Of a stretch of 34,886 nt of DNA, positions 23,412-32,711 are shown one piece after another. The DNA comes from an uncultured Agathobacter sp. Lineage in GTDB: Bacteria; Bacillota; Clostridia; Lachnospirales; Lachnospiraceae. Position numbers and translations under genes: made by a program. The stretch spans positions 1 to 34,886 of the forward strand of contig CAKRNE010000023.1 of NCBI GenBank assembly GCA_934365945.1, in the 5' to 3' direction. The stretch's first letter is position 1. Every line of letters starts with the position of its first letter. The notes beneath the pieces are model-generated. The model made no database searches, was not told the origin of the DNA, and saw nothing but the letters and a program-made list of their open reading frames with translations.

Positions 23412-24404
23412 TTAACGCTTTATATACCTTTGATTCTTGCTATTAGGCTTATCTGGAATAGTACGTTCCACCGCCCCAATATTTAATGCAGGATCCATAT
23501 AATTCTTTCTAAATGTCTCACGTGATTTAAGCCCTAGCTGTTTCATTAAAGAAACGGCTGTATATGGCACATCGAATTCCATTACCTCAAGCAAACGTTT
23601 TACATATTCTGATTCATCATTAATGGATTTACGAACTTGTTCATTCACTTCATCAAGAATATCATCTATACGCTCCAACATAAATTCAATAAAAACATTC
23701 GAGTTTCCATTTACATGGCACTCTGAAATTGCATTGTAATAATCATTTTGAAATTTTTCTATCTGGCTTTCTAATGGTATATAGGCAAATACTGGATTCC
23801 ATTCATTTAATAACATGGTATGCCATAGTCTTGCAGTTCTTCCATTGCCATCTGAAAATGGATGAATAAATACAAATTCATAATGAAAAATCGCTCCCAT
23901 TATCAATGGATGTACCTCTTTTCTATTTGTACTCATCCAACCGAATAAATCTTGCATTAGTGAAGGTACAAACTGCGGTGGCGGAGCCATAAAAATACAG
24001 GTATCACCATTAAAAACACCTTCATCACCATCGCGAAACCTTCCTGCGTCATCTTTTAATAGGTATTCCATAATTCCTTGAACTTTTTTCAGATCATCTA
24101 AACTATATGGATTGACCTTTCCAATCATTTCATACGCTTTGTACGCATTTTTAACCTCTTGAATCTCCTGCTCTGGTCCAAGAACCATACGACCATTTAT
24201 GACATCTTTTGTTTGTCCTATAGTCAACGAATTGGCTTCAATTTTCAATGATGAATGCACCGATTTAATTCGATTATTTCTCCTTAAATGTGGCTTATTA
24301 TCCAAATTGTGGTATATCTCTATTCTCCCTAGCTTAGTCGAAATAGATGAAACCAGATTAAGCATTTTTTCAGTTATAGTATATGGTGGTTTATATTCTT
24401 CCAT
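23412..24404 (-). CDS. Fic-domain protein (AMPylase family)
   Basis: A 330-aa Fic protein that likely transfers AMP from ATP to a protein hydroxyl. The full catalytic motif HPFSDGNGRTAR is at residues 181-192. The upstream SSLKIEAN (about 51-58) matches the auto-inhibitory S/TxxxE(G/N) helix apart from Ala after the Glu, which suggests class II self-inhibition. The flap segment before the motif and a C-terminal winged-helix-like region (MKQLGLKSRETFRKNYMDP) are typical of stand-alone bacterial Fic proteins. No antitoxin gene is adjacent. The target is unknown. Confidence 0.9.
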   Translation of the reverse strand: MEEYKPPYTITEKMLNLVSSISTKLGRIEIYHNLDNKPHLRRNNRIKSVHSSLKIEANSLTIGQTKDVINGRMVLGPEQEIQEVKNAYKAYEMIGKVNPYSLDDLKKVQGIMEYLLKDDAGRFRDGDEGVFNGDTCIFMAPPPQFVPSLMQDLFGWMSTNRKEVHPLIMGAIFHYEFVFIHPFSDGNGRTARLWHTMLLNEWNPVFAYIPLESQIEKFQNDYYNAISECHVNGNSNVFIEFMLERIDDILDEVNEQVRKSINDESEYVKRLLEVMEFDVPYTAVSLMKQLGLKSRETFRKNYMDPALNIGAVERTIPDKPNSKNQRYIKR

Positions 24405-24721
24405 AAAATCGCCTCATCTTGCTTATTATCTTGCTTATTATCTTACCATAATTATATATCTTTATACAATATCCATCTACAAATATCCACAATTTTAATA
24501 CCTTCATACTGATAATTTTCATTTTTCGGTAACAGATTTTCTATTCGTATTCTACCATACCATAGTTGTTATGCCATTATTCTATTACCATTTTTTGAAA
24601 ATAATTCTTTTTTTGGTAATAGATTCATTTTTCGATGATACACTTCACACAAGCGTTTCATTTTATTGAAGTATATTTACCATTGTCGTTATATTCCACT
24701 TATATTTTCCCAAAGAATCCT
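24405..24721. other. Gene-free AT-rich spacer
   Basis: Between the Fic start and the riboflavin operon terminator I see no reading frame worth reporting. TTGCTTATTATC occurs in tandem at about 24419-24442 and may be part of the Fic promoter. Imperfect repeats of TTTTTCGGTAA/TTTTTGGTAATAG occur around 24520-24630. Nothing else is evident. Confidence 0.4.
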
Positions 24722-24754
24722 AAAAAGGTGGACTGCCACACATAGCAATCCACC
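24722..24754 (-). terminator. Terminator of the riboflavin operon
   Basis: On the minus strand GGTGGATTGC pairs with G-CAGTCCACC (24754-24727) and is followed by TTTTT (24726-24722), 27 bases past the ribH stop. Confidence 0.8.
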
Positions 24755-24781
24755 CTCTGCCTTATTACAATTAATTTGTAA

Positions 24782-25246
24782 CTATCCGATTTGTCTGACG
24801 AGATTTATCATTTCGATTGCACCGAGTGCACAGTCATATCCTTTGTTTCCGGCTTTTGTTCCGGCTCTTTCTATTGCCTGCTCGATGTTTTCGGTGGTAA
24901 CCACTCCAAACATTACCGGGATTTCTGATTCAAGTGATACTGATGCGATTCCCTTTGATACCTCGTTGCACACATAATCATAGTGGCTTGTTGCGCCTCT
25001 GATTACTGCTCCGAGGCAGATGATTGCATCATATTTTCCACTTTTTGCCATCTTCTTTGCGATGAGTGGTATCTCGAATGCTCCCGGTACCCATGCTACG
25101 TCTATGTTTTCCTCCGACACGTCGTGTCTTACGAGTCCGTCCTTTGCTCCTCCTAAGAGCTTTGATGTGATAAATTCATTGAATCTTGCAACTACGATTC
25201 CTACCTTGATTCCATCCTGTGTCATTTTTCCTTCGATTACGTTCAT
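24782..25246 (-). CDS. ribH: 6,7-dimethyl-8-ribityllumazine synthase
   Basis: The 154-aa lumazine synthase condenses 5-amino-6-ribitylaminouracil with 3,4-dihydroxy-2-butanone 4-phosphate. The substrate-binding motifs are present: [32 protein letters not shown] and [12 protein letters not shown]. Length and motif order are normal for an icosahedral-type enzyme. AAGGAG precedes the ATG. It is the last gene of the operon, 130 bases below ribBA; that gap shows no gene or clear promoter. Confidence 0.97.
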   Translation of the reverse strand: MNVIEGKMTQDGIKVGIVVARFNEFITSKLLGGAKDGLVRHDVSEENIDVAWVPGAFEIPLIAKKMAKSGKYDAIICLGAVIRGATSHYDYVCNEVSKGIASVSLESEIPVMFGVVTTENIEQAIERAGTKAGNKGYDCALGAIEMINLVRQIG

Positions 25247-25376
25247 TTTTTGTTCTCCTTATGTTTTTATTTTTACTCAGATGAGTTTATCTGCAATTTA
25301 TTACTATTTAAAAACACCACACACATTCACCTAAAACACACGCTGCTCGTACTTTAGCTAATTTTGCTCATATGTA

Positions 25377-26573
25377 CTAGTATGAGAGTATGTGTCCCAT
25401 GCGGTTCTGCTTTGTTTTCAGATAAAACAGGTCGTGTGCTGTGGCGCTCATCTGGATTGGCACTCGCTCGCTGATTTCCATGCCAAACTCTGAGAGCTGG
25501 TATACCTTGTCTGGGTTATTTGTGAGAAGGCGCAGGCTGTGTACTCCGAGCTCTCTTAATATCTGGGCTCCGATATAGTACTCGCGCTCATCTCCGGCAA
25601 AGCCGAGTGCCAGGTTTGCTTCGAGCGTGTCCATTCCCTGCTCCTGAAGCTCATAGGCCTTCAGCTTATTTATCAGGCCGATGCCTCTGCCCTCCTGACG
25701 CATGTAGAGCAGTATTCCTCTGCCCTCCTCGTCTATCTGTCTCATGGCTGCCTCAAGCTGCTGGCCACAGTCGCAGCGCTGTGAGCCGAATACATCTCCT
25801 GTGAGACACTCTGAATGTACTCGACAGAGCACATCCTTTCCATCTGCGATTTCGCCCTTTACAAGTGCTACGTGATGCTCTCCGTTTAATCTGTTGACAA
25901 AGCCATACGCCTTGAATTCGCCGTATTTGGTCGGCAGCTTTACCTCTGTGACACGGTCAACGAGCTTTTCATGTATCTTTCTGTATTCCTGAAGTGCCGC
26001 TATTGTGATGAATTTGATGTCCCACTTTTTTGCAAGCTCCATAAGCTCTGTTGTGCGCATCATGGTTCCGTCCTCACGCATTATCTCACAGCACAGTCCA
26101 CATTCCTTTAGTCCTGCGAGCCTGCACAGATCGACTGTTGCCTCTGTGTGTCCGTTTCTCTCCAACACGCCGTTTTTCTTTGCAAGAAGTGGAAACATAT
26201 GGCCCGGGCGTCTGAAGTCCTCAGGCTTTGCGTCATCAGAGACACATTTCATTGCGGTGATTGAGCGCTCTGCTGCGGAAATACCTGTGGTTGTTGAGAC
26301 ATGGTCTATTGATACCGTAAATGCTGTCTCATGATTGTCTGTATTTTCCTGCACCATCTGCGGAAAACGCAGCTTCTTTACATATTCCTGCGACATCGGC
26401 ATGCATATCAGACCCTTGCCGTGCATCGCCATAAAGTTGATGTTTTCTGTTGTGGCAAATTCTGCCGCACAGATGAAATCGCCCTCATTCTCTCTGTCCT
26501 CATCATCTGTGACAAGTATTATTTTTCCTGCACGAAGCTCATCAAGTGCTTCTTCTACTGTGTTGAATTTCAT
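25377..26573 (-). CDS. ribBA: Bifunctional DHBP synthase / GTP cyclohydrolase II
   Basis: A 398-aa fusion. The N-terminal DHBP synthase domain (1 to about 200) converts ribulose 5-phosphate to dihydroxybutanone phosphate and shows [18 protein letters not shown] and GHTEATVDL. The C-terminal GTP cyclohydrolase II domain (about 205-398) opens the GTP ring and has the zinc cysteines in [16 protein letters not shown], plus [18 protein letters not shown] lies before the ATG. Both domains keep their catalytic residues. It supplies both precursors for ribH. Confidence 0.97.
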   Translation of the reverse strand: MKFNTVEEALDELRAGKIILVTDDEDRENEGDFICAAEFATTENINFMAMHGKGLICMPMSQEYVKKLRFPQMVQENTDNHETAFTVSIDHVSTTTGISAAERSITAMKCVSDDAKPEDFRRPGHMFPLLAKKNGVLERNGHTEATVDLCRLAGLKECGLCCEIMREDGTMMRTTELMELAKKWDIKFITIAALQEYRKIHEKLVDRVTEVKLPTKYGEFKAYGFVNRLNGEHHVALVKGEIADGKDVLCRVHSECLTGDVFGSQRCDCGQQLEAAMRQIDEEGRGILLYMRQEGRGIGLINKLKAYELQEQGMDTLEANLALGFAGDEREYYIGAQILRELGVHSLRLLTNNPDKVYQLSEFGMEISERVPIQMSATAHDLFYLKTKQNRMGHILSY

Positions 26574-26678
26574 ATTTTATGTCCTTTCTCTTATGATTTT
26601 ACAGCTATTGAGTTACATGATTTTTAACCATTCAGCCCACGCACATTCGTAAAAACGCACGATACTCATGCTTTTATG

Positions 26679-27392
26679 TTAAAATCCGTATTTTGCCAGG
26701 AAATCTTTTGTTATTCCATTCTGCTGTTTTTTGCCGGATTTATGTGGTGCATTTTCCTTAATTGTCTGTGCTCCTGTCATTTCTTCTGTAATTCCTTCCG
26801 ACTGCCCTTTAAATAACAGCTTCTCCACATATTTTCCTATGATATCTGTTTCCAGATTTACGACAGCTCCCACTTTTCTGTCCTTTAGCACAGTCTGGCT
26901 TACCGTGTGTGGTATCGCTGATATCGAGAAATTATCCTCTGCCACTTTTGCGACTGTGAGGCTTATTCCATCGATTGTGACGGAGCCCTTCTCGACTATA
27001 TAGCGCATGAGCTGTGGTGTGGCCTGTATTGTATACCAGATGGCATTGTCATCCTTTTTGACCTCCACAATCCTGCCTGTTCCGTCAACATGTCCCGACA
27101 CTATGTGCCCGCCAAATCTGCCATCTGCTGCCATCGCACGCTCCAGATTGACATGTGCTCCTCTTAGCGCATTTGCAAGCGATGAACGGTTTAGCGTCTC
27201 GTGCATGACATCCGCTGTAAACGCATGTGGCATGAGCCTTGTGACTGTGAGGCAGATACCGTTTACCGCTATGCTGTCTCCGACCTTTGTTCCATCGAGC
27301 ACTTTTTCAGCTCTGATTGTAAGTACTGCCGAGTTTGCTCCACGCGAAATTGTATCTATTGTTCCAACTTCTTCAACTATTCCTGTGAACAT
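26679..27392 (-). CDS. ribE: Riboflavin synthase, alpha chain
   Basis: The trimeric enzyme dismutates two lumazines into riboflavin and the ribH substrate. Two lumazine-binding repeats are visible: MFTGIVEEVGTI with NGICLTVT (first), and HIVSGHVDGTG with DGISLTVA (second). At 237 aa it is longer than the usual ~200-215 because of a polar C-terminal tail (from about residue 200, with HKSGKKQQN) of unknown use. Called ribE here (ribC in some Gram-positive nomenclature). It lies between ribD and ribBA with gaps of about 106 bases each side. Confidence 0.96.
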   Translation of the reverse strand: MFTGIVEEVGTIDTISRGANSAVLTIRAEKVLDGTKVGDSIAVNGICLTVTRLMPHAFTADVMHETLNRSSLANALRGAHVNLERAMAADGRFGGHIVSGHVDGTGRIVEVKKDDNAIWYTIQATPQLMRYIVEKGSVTIDGISLTVAKVAEDNFSISAIPHTVSQTVLKDRKVGAVVNLETDIIGKYVEKLLFKGQSEGITEEMTGAQTIKENAPHKSGKKQQNGITKDFLAKYGF

Positions 27393-27498
27393 TGTGTATC
27401 GCCTTTCTTTTTCTATATTTTCCTCACACTCATTTGCATAATTTACATGGTAAATTGTTTACAATTTTTCCGGTCTCACCAAGGCGAAACAGTAACAA

Positions 27499-28659
27499 TT
27501 ACACAACATCACACTCGATAAGGAAATCATCACCAAGCTTTGTTACCTTACTGTTTCCAAGCATCACTGCATGTGCCGGTGAGTCGGTTCCCATTCCCTC
27601 TATCGGTGTTTTTGCATTCGCTCCGCCGAAAAGCTTTGGTGCAATGTAAGCGTATACCTTATTCACAATCCCACTCTCCAGGGCTGACCAGTTGAGTATG
27701 CCGCCTCCCTCAAGCAAAATGCTGTCTATGCTTCTTTCGCCGAGCTTTTGCATGAGGTCATTTAAATCAATGTGACCGTTTTTTTCAGCTACATACAAAA
27801 TTTCTATTCCGTTTTCTTCGAGCCGTGTTATTTTTATGTTTTTTTGATAATTTTTGTTTTCTTGTATACTAGCTTTTTCAGTATCAGGCAAGGCTTCTGA
27901 CTGTGCGGTTTCACGATATCTCTCACTGACTGCAACAATCGTCGGCACTTCCTTTGCAGTCTTTACTATCTGCGATTCCAGTGGAAGCTTAAGGTTCGTA
28001 TCACATATTATGCGGATTGGATTTACTCCGCCCTCGATTCTGCATGTAAGCAGCGGATCGTCTGCGAGCACGGTTCCTATTCCTGCCATTATGGCTTTAT
28101 ACCTGTGGCGCAGGTTTTGCACATGTTCTCTCGCTTTTTCTCCTGTTATCCACTTTGATAGACCTGAATATGTGGCTATCTTTCCATCCATCGTCATGGC
28201 ATATTTCATAGCGACATATGGACGTCTGGTCTGTATAAAGTAAAAGAATACCTCGTTCAGACTGTCGCACTCCTCTTTAAGCACCTGCGTGACAACCTCT
28301 ATCCCATGCTCTTTAAGGATTTTGATACCGCCTCCGGCGACAAGCGGATTCGGATCATCCGAGCCCACATATACTCTTTTTATACCGGCTTCTATCACTG
28401 CCTCCACACATGGTGGCTGCTTGCCATGATGACAGCAGGGCTCAAGAGTCACATACATATCCGCTCCCTGTGGCGATTCCTTGCAATGCTTTAACGCATT
28501 TCTTTCCGCGTGCAGCTCTCCGTATCTCTCATGCCAGCCCTCTCCGATTATCCTGCCGTCCTTTACAATTACAGCTCCGACCATCGGGTTTGGCGAGGTG
28601 TATCCCATGCCGCGCTTTGCAAGCTCAATCGCCCTTCTCATATATTGTTCATTAGTCAT
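27499..28659 (-). CDS. ribD: Bifunctional pyrimidine deaminase/reductase
   Basis: A 386-aa enzyme for the second and third steps of riboflavin synthesis. The N-terminal deaminase has zinc-site motifs HAERNALKH and EPCCHHGKQPPC. The C-terminal reductase has VAMKYAMTMDGKIAT, SKWITG, and ILLEGGG. A charged insert of about 40 residues (near residues 240-280, with QSEALPDTEKASIQ) lengthens the reductase. It is the first gene of the operon, downstream of an FMN riboswitch and terminator. Confidence 0.96.
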   Translation of the reverse strand: MTNEQYMRRAIELAKRGMGYTSPNPMVGAVIVKDGRIIGEGWHERYGELHAERNALKHCKESPQGADMYVTLEPCCHHGKQPPCVEAVIEAGIKRVYVGSDDPNPLVAGGGIKILKEHGIEVVTQVLKEECDSLNEVFFYFIQTRRPYVAMKYAMTMDGKIATYSGLSKWITGEKAREHVQNLRHRYKAIMAGIGTVLADDPLLTCRIEGGVNPIRIICDTNLKLPLESQIVKTAKEVPTIVAVSERYRETAQSEALPDTEKASIQENKNYQKNIKITRLEENGIEILYVAEKNGHIDLNDLMQKLGERSIDSILLEGGGILNWSALESGIVNKVYAYIAPKLFGGANAKTPIEGMGTDSPAHAVMLGNSKVTKLGDDFLIECDVV

Positions 28660-28696
28660 TTTAGTTCCTTTCCGGTCGTATTACCTCTTTGTTCAC

Positions 28697-28730
28697 TAAA
28701 AAAGCCCCAAACAATGAATGTTCAGGGCTT
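28697..28730 (-). terminator. Riboswitch-controlled terminator before ribD
   Basis: On the minus strand AAGCCC (28730-28725) pairs with GGGCTT (28707-28702), with inner GAACA/TGTTT pairing, followed by a U-run. It lies between the FMN aptamer and ribD, so it is the expected expression platform: FMN binding favours termination. Confidence 0.85.
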
Positions 28731-28849
28731 AATGATTCAAATATCATAATCTCAGATAAATATGCACTAGCTGCATCTCATCATAAATGAATTTTGAGAC
28801 AAAAAAATCCGGAATGTATAAAACACTCCAGAGTCACTATCATATCAAC

Positions 28850-28957
28850 ATCTTCTTTCATCCAGACTTTACTGTCGGCCTCGGAATCTCACCGAATCAT
28901 GCCTTGCGGCTCGTGGGCTATACCACCGGTAGGGAATTGCACCCTGCCCTGAAGAAT
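28850..28957 (-). ncRNA. FMN riboswitch (RFN element)
   Basis: The minus strand shows the conserved RFN core in order: TTCAGGGCAGGGTG, AATTCCCTACCGGTGG, the AGCCCACGAGC helix, GATTCGGTGAGATTCCGA, GGCCGACAGT and CTGGATGAAAGA. These are the FMN-binding junction strands of the family. It sits about 190 bases before ribD, with an intrinsic terminator between, so high FMN should switch the operon off by premature termination. Confidence 0.97.
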
Positions 28958-28983
28958 AATTATTTAATTAGCTTACGCTAACT

Positions 28984-29012
28984 ATAGTAAACCTTTGCGG
29001 TTTGGATGTCAA
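28984..29012 (-). promoter_or_regulatory. Sigma-A promoter of the riboflavin operon
   Basis: TTGACA (29012-29007), a 17-bp spacer, and TACTAT (28989-28984) on the minus strand, immediately upstream of the FMN riboswitch. A strong vegetative promoter. Confidence 0.85.
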
Positions 29013-29130
29013 GGTATTTTTTATATTCATAGGCTTTTTGAAAGATATCCTTTATTGTTGAGATATTGATCTGTAGAGCTTACTCTAACATATCCAAATA
29101 CTCTTTCCATTTTCTCACCTCAAATAATAT

Positions 29131-29166
29131 AAAGCGCTTACAAAGATTTCTCTCTGTAAACGCTTT
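29131..29166 (-). terminator. Terminator of the zinc-ribbon/YARHG operon
   Basis: AAAGCGTTTACA (29166-29155) pairs with TGTAAGCGCTTT (29142-29131) on the minus strand, with one bulge region, followed by an AT-rich tract. It lies 18 bases after the stop of the YARHG gene. Confidence 0.7.
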
Positions 29167-29183
29167 CGTTCTTTATATATATT

Positions 29184-31235
29184 CTATTCTTCTCTATATC
29201 TCGCTAAAAGTTGTAAATTTTGCTTTTCTACAGAGTTCAATACAGATTCATCAAATTCACCTGGTTCTATTATACCATTATACCATGAACAAGCCTCAAA
29301 ATAATTTTGTAACTTTTTATCATTAAATTTTCTGCCATGTCGAGCATATATTTCATTTATAGCTAATTCATAAAAATCATTCTGTCCTGCATAGTCTGCA
29401 ACTGTAGCTTCATCAAGAAGATTTACTGCATCATTTGGGAATATTTCATCCGAAGTTTTCAAATTGTCACTACTATCTACAGATACATATGTTCCTGCAA
29501 ATGACAATTCGTTATTTTCATCGCCAAACTCTGTAATAGAATATCCGTACGATTCCTGACGCAGATCTAATCCATAATAAGTCTCTGTATTAAAATAATT
29601 TCCTACACCATTGTTGTCCCCTATCCAATTAACATGGATATTTTCTAGTCTTCTATATGATTGACTGTCATTTTTACCAATATACAATGAAATGTCAGCC
29701 CCCTGATAATCGCTTTTACTAATCTCTAAAGTGCAAAGGGGGCCTGTTTGTCGTCTAAAGATTTGAACATCAAAACTATTTTCTTCGTCTGCACTACTCG
29801 ATTCCCCAGAATTGTATGTATACTGTTGATTATTAATAGATATTGCGGGGCTTGGAACACTGTATGGATTATCTTCATTCAGATTGGGATAATAATACAA
29901 ACTTGTCCCATTATCACAGTTATATTTAATACAAGTCGGAGTTCCAGCAATATACTCACAATCTGAGTCTTTAAATGAACAATTTTTTATATTGTTAATA
30001 TAAACGTCACACTTACCATCACTATCGCTTTTAACATCTAAATCAGCATCTCCTGTAAAACTTGAATATTTATTATACCAAGATTTATTAAACACTATGT
30101 CTTCTTCACCATCATCACTTGTTAATACAACTATTTTATCAGCAAATTCAGAATACTTATAAGGCACATCTGTATATATTTTCTTCGAGTAATCCAAGAG
30201 TTCGTCAATATCTGTGTCAACTTCATTTTTTAAATAAGCATTATAATCCCCTACTATACCAAGCTTAAAACGATCTGAAAATTGGCATGCATAAACATTT
30301 CCATAGCTATTTCCCATTAATGTAACATATTTATTTTTATAAAATTCACTAACAGGAACATCTTCTGCCCATGCCACAACTCTATAGCTCGGTTCTAATG
30401 CCCTTAAATCTATGTAATATACATTAACTGTTTTATCATCCTTTTTATTAACCTGAATAAATGAATTTGAACTATCTCCACAATAGTAATTTCCTATTAT
30501 ATCATCTACTCCAACATCACTTGTATCATATAGTTCATTTGGGTTATATTCATCAGATACTTTCTTTAAAACTATTTTTTCATTATTCGGTGTTGTAAGT
30601 GTTAACTTATCTTTTTTTATTTTATATTTGTATACTAAATTCTCCGATATTGATATGGTTTTGTCTGCTACATCAATGATTCCATACTCTTCAAGCCACG
30701 TACTATCTGGAAAAATTACTGAACAGCCAGAAAAAGTACAACCACCAAATGCATCTGCCAATTTTGCATTGAGATTAAAAATATCTGTATCCGCTACATC
30801 AATTCCAAAGATTTGTCCATTATCGGCTACATATGTTCCAGGCAGGTAATCTTCTGTAACAGTATCGCTTAATTTTGTTTCTAATTCTTTTTCCTTAGAT
30901 TCTGTCTCATTGCTTTGATTACTGCTACTCTTATCCTCATTTTCTGTAGGTAATAACATACACCAAGCAAAGAAAAGCACTATCACTGTTATGATGATTT
31001 TAACAAATGTTTTCCACCTTTTTTTATATTTCCACATTAGATACAATCCTATTGGAAAAATAAATATCAACATTAACCATATAAACCACGTTCTTTGATA
31101 TAATTTTTCTTTCCGGTTACTAGAATTATTATTCTCATTATTTTTCATATAATCTATGTTGTTATTATATTTTGTTCCACAATTAGGACAAAAAATACCT
31201 TCTTTAAAATCTGTTCCACATTTTTCACATTTCAT
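29184..31235 (-). CDS. Zinc-ribbon membrane protein with C-terminal YARHG domain
   Basis: A 683-aa protein. Residues 3-20 form a zinc ribbon (CEKCGTDF and FCPNCGTKY). An Asn/Lys-rich linker leads to two adjacent membrane helices (about 48-68 and 75-95). A large extracellular region (about 100-615) has repeated beta-strand-like blocks such as LPGTYVADNGQIFGIDVAD and DIIGNYYCGDSS. The C-terminal YARHG domain (about 622-683) contains NEIYARHGRKFNDKKLQNYF and CSWYNG. YARHG domains occur in cell-surface proteins and are of unknown function. It is the last and largest gene of the operon beginning at 32581. GAAGG precedes the ATG. Confidence 0.85.
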   Translation of the reverse strand: MKCEKCGTDFKEGIFCPNCGTKYNNNIDYMKNNENNNSSNRKEKLYQRTWFIWLMLIFIFPIGLYLMWKYKKRWKTFVKIIITVIVLFFAWCMLLPTENEDKSSSNQSNETESKEKELETKLSDTVTEDYLPGTYVADNGQIFGIDVADTDIFNLNAKLADAFGGCTFSGCSVIFPDSTWLEEYGIIDVADKTISISENLVYKYKIKKDKLTLTTPNNEKIVLKKVSDEYNPNELYDTSDVGVDDIIGNYYCGDSSNSFIQVNKKDDKTVNVYYIDLRALEPSYRVVAWAEDVPVSEFYKNKYVTLMGNSYGNVYACQFSDRFKLGIVGDYNAYLKNEVDTDIDELLDYSKKIYTDVPYKYSEFADKIVVLTSDDGEEDIVFNKSWYNKYSSFTGDADLDVKSDSDGKCDVYINNIKNCSFKDSDCEYIAGTPTCIKYNCDNGTSLYYYPNLNEDNPYSVPSPAISINNQQYTYNSGESSSADEENSFDVQIFRRQTGPLCTLEISKSDYQGADISLYIGKNDSQSYRRLENIHVNWIGDNNGVGNYFNTETYYGLDLRQESYGYSITEFGDENNELSFAGTYVSVDSSDNLKTSDEIFPNDAVNLLDEATVADYAGQNDFYELAINEIYARHGRKFNDKKLQNYFEACSWYNGIIEPGEFDESVLNSVEKQNLQLLARYREE

Positions 31236-31429
31236 ATAACAAACCTTCTTTACTTATTAAATTTGCAACTGAAGAAATATAATTAAATTGTTTGACATAT
31301 ATTTATCATCTAAGTTATTTACTCATAAGCTTTATACATTTCAATGCCAAATACTTTATGCACATGCCTTATAACTCATTTTTTCAAATTTCATGTCATG
31401 TTTTACATATAGTTCTTCCACAATATACT

Positions 31430-32209
31430 TTATATCTCTACAGCATCTTCAGTTAAAGCCTTTATAATAGAATATAGTAAGGATACAATCATTACTATCA
31501 AAACTAACAAAAAGCCCTTTGTGATCCAATTATCTATTTTTAAATATCCAAATAATATCTCAGCTAATAATAATTCAAAACACCCTTCTATACTATCTGC
31601 TTCTTTTTGAAAATACGTAATTAAATTTGGATTTTTAACTATATTTTTCATTTTTTTAGTCAACATCTTTCCTATAAAGCTACCTAAAGAAGTTGCTATA
31701 ATTAAACCTGTAATTACTAATACCCATGTACTAAACTCGAAATATTGAAATGCTATAAATGCTATAATTGCCGCAAAACTTACTGCTATCAGATTTTCCG
31801 GGGATTCCTCTGAGTCTTCATAATTATTTTGCGTTTGCTCTTCTTTTTCAGTGTATGATTCATAATTTGATTTTGGTTCTTCATCATATTTGTTTTCATT
31901 ATGTTTTAATTTTTCATCATATATCTTTCTTTTTTTCGGATTAGATAACGTATCATACGCAGAATTTACCTCTTCTATAGTTCTCCCCATAGGATCTTTT
32001 TCGTTTCCATTATCTGGATGTAATTTTTTTACAAGCGCTTTATAAGCCGCTTTTATAACTTCTGGTGAAGCATCTTGCGTAATCTCTAAAATTTCATAAA
32101 AATTCATATTTATTCTCTTAGCAGAATTCTCTTCATTAATTTTGTATCCACAGTAAACGCAAAATCCAACACCATCTTCAATTTTTTTGCCACATTTAGG
32201 ACAGAACAT
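31430..32209 (-). CDS. Zinc-ribbon J-domain membrane protein
   Basis: A 259-aa protein. The zinc ribbon is at 3-23 (CPKCGKK and FCVYCGYKI). A J domain follows at about 36-100, with the HPD motif at 64-66 in KKLHPDNG and VNSAYDTLSNPKKRKIYDE, so it could stimulate DnaK ATPase. A charged linker leads to two or three membrane helices (about 137-185 and 233-252). J domains tethered to a membrane recruit Hsp70 to a specific site or client. AAAGGAG precedes the ATG. The zinc ribbon is shared with the neighbouring gene products. The 194-base gap to the YARHG gene shows no feature. Confidence 0.88.
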   Translation of the reverse strand: MFCPKCGKKIEDGVGFCVYCGYKINEENSAKRINMNFYEILEITQDASPEVIKAAYKALVKKLHPDNGNEKDPMGRTIEEVNSAYDTLSNPKKRKIYDEKLKHNENKYDEEPKSNYESYTEKEEQTQNNYEDSEESPENLIAVSFAAIIAFIAFQYFEFSTWVLVITGLIIATSLGSFIGKMLTKKMKNIVKNPNLITYFQKEADSIEGCFELLLAEILFGYLKIDNWITKGFLLVLIVMIVSLLYSIIKALTEDAVEI

Positions 32210-32223
32210 TTAATTTTCTCCTT

Positions 32224-32409
32224 TTATCTTTCCAAAAAAGTTTTTATCAATGCCACAGGAATCAATATCCAACCTAGTATTGCTCCCATTACACATCGTT
32301 TCACAAAAATGTCACCAACATTTCCTATTAATATTGAATTTGCATATATTGTTTTTCCAGTAGCCCAATATCCTAAAATTATGTATAAAAACACAAATAC
32401 CATTGACAT
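32224..32409 (-). CDS. Small membrane protein, 61 aa
   Basis: Unrecognised. Two hydrophobic segments (about residues 1-20 and 38-57) flank a short polar loop (GNVGDIFVKRC), ending KTFLER. GGTGAG precedes the ATG. It lies 14 bases before the J-domain gene and 28 bases after the 47-aa zinc-ribbon gene, so it is probably co-transcribed with both. Confidence 0.6.
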   Translation of the reverse strand: MSMVFVFLYIILGYWATGKTIYANSILIGNVGDIFVKRCVMGAILGWILIPVALIKTFLER

Positions 32410-32437
32410 ATTCTCACCATCCTATTCTTTTGTAATT

Positions 32438-32581
32438 TTATTTTTTAGGTTTTGACCTCTTAATGTTTCCGTTGTTGTCTATATATAATGACGCTCCACA
32501 ATTATGACAATTAACCAGGCTATTCTGTGTTACACTCCTAGTTGTCCCACAATAAGGACATTTTACAATATAAGACGACAT
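32438..32581 (-). CDS. Small zinc-ribbon protein, 47 aa
   Basis: A short gene with AGGAGG before the ATG at 32581. It encodes a single zinc ribbon, CPYCGTTR and NCHNCGASLYI, with a basic tail (KRSKPKK). It has no membrane segment. It is first in the operon and shares the CxxC...CxxCG ribbon with the J-domain and YARHG proteins downstream. Function unknown; perhaps an adaptor among the operon's zinc-ribbon proteins. Confidence 0.7.
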   Translation of the reverse strand: MSSYIVKCPYCGTTRSVTQNSLVNCHNCGASLYIDNNGNIKRSKPKK

Positions 32582-32597
32582 TTTATTTACCTCCTAA

Positions 32598-32709
32598 TCT
32601 TCTTTTAGCTACGCTATGGTTCTCTTATAGCTATATTATAATTCTCTTTGAGCTAATTTTCAATTACTTTTTTCCCATATATGCTAATTAAAAAGGAGCT
32701 AAAAGAGAT
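32598..32709. promoter_or_regulatory. Divergent promoter with four XRE operator-like repeats
   Basis: Four copies of the consensus TYTYTTWKAGCTM are present: 32598-32611, 32620-32633 and 32642-32655 as direct repeats with exact 22-bp spacing, and one inverted at 32696-32709. A minus-strand promoter, TTGAAA (32663-32658), 17 bp, TATAAT (32640-32635), has one repeat in its spacer and another just downstream. The inverted copy overlaps the ribosome binding site of the XRE gene. The layout fits repression of the zinc-ribbon operon and self-repression by the XRE protein. Confidence 0.65.
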
Positions 32710-32711
32710 AT

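Noticed and set aside
24500..24640. Imperfect TTTTTNGGTAA repeats after the Fic gene as a possible CRISPR or attachment site
   Set aside because: The repeats are irregular in length and spacing and there are no spacers of constant size.
25607..28749. Many plus-strand frames across the riboflavin operon
   Set aside because: All are antisense to well-recognised rib genes and lack ribosome binding sites.
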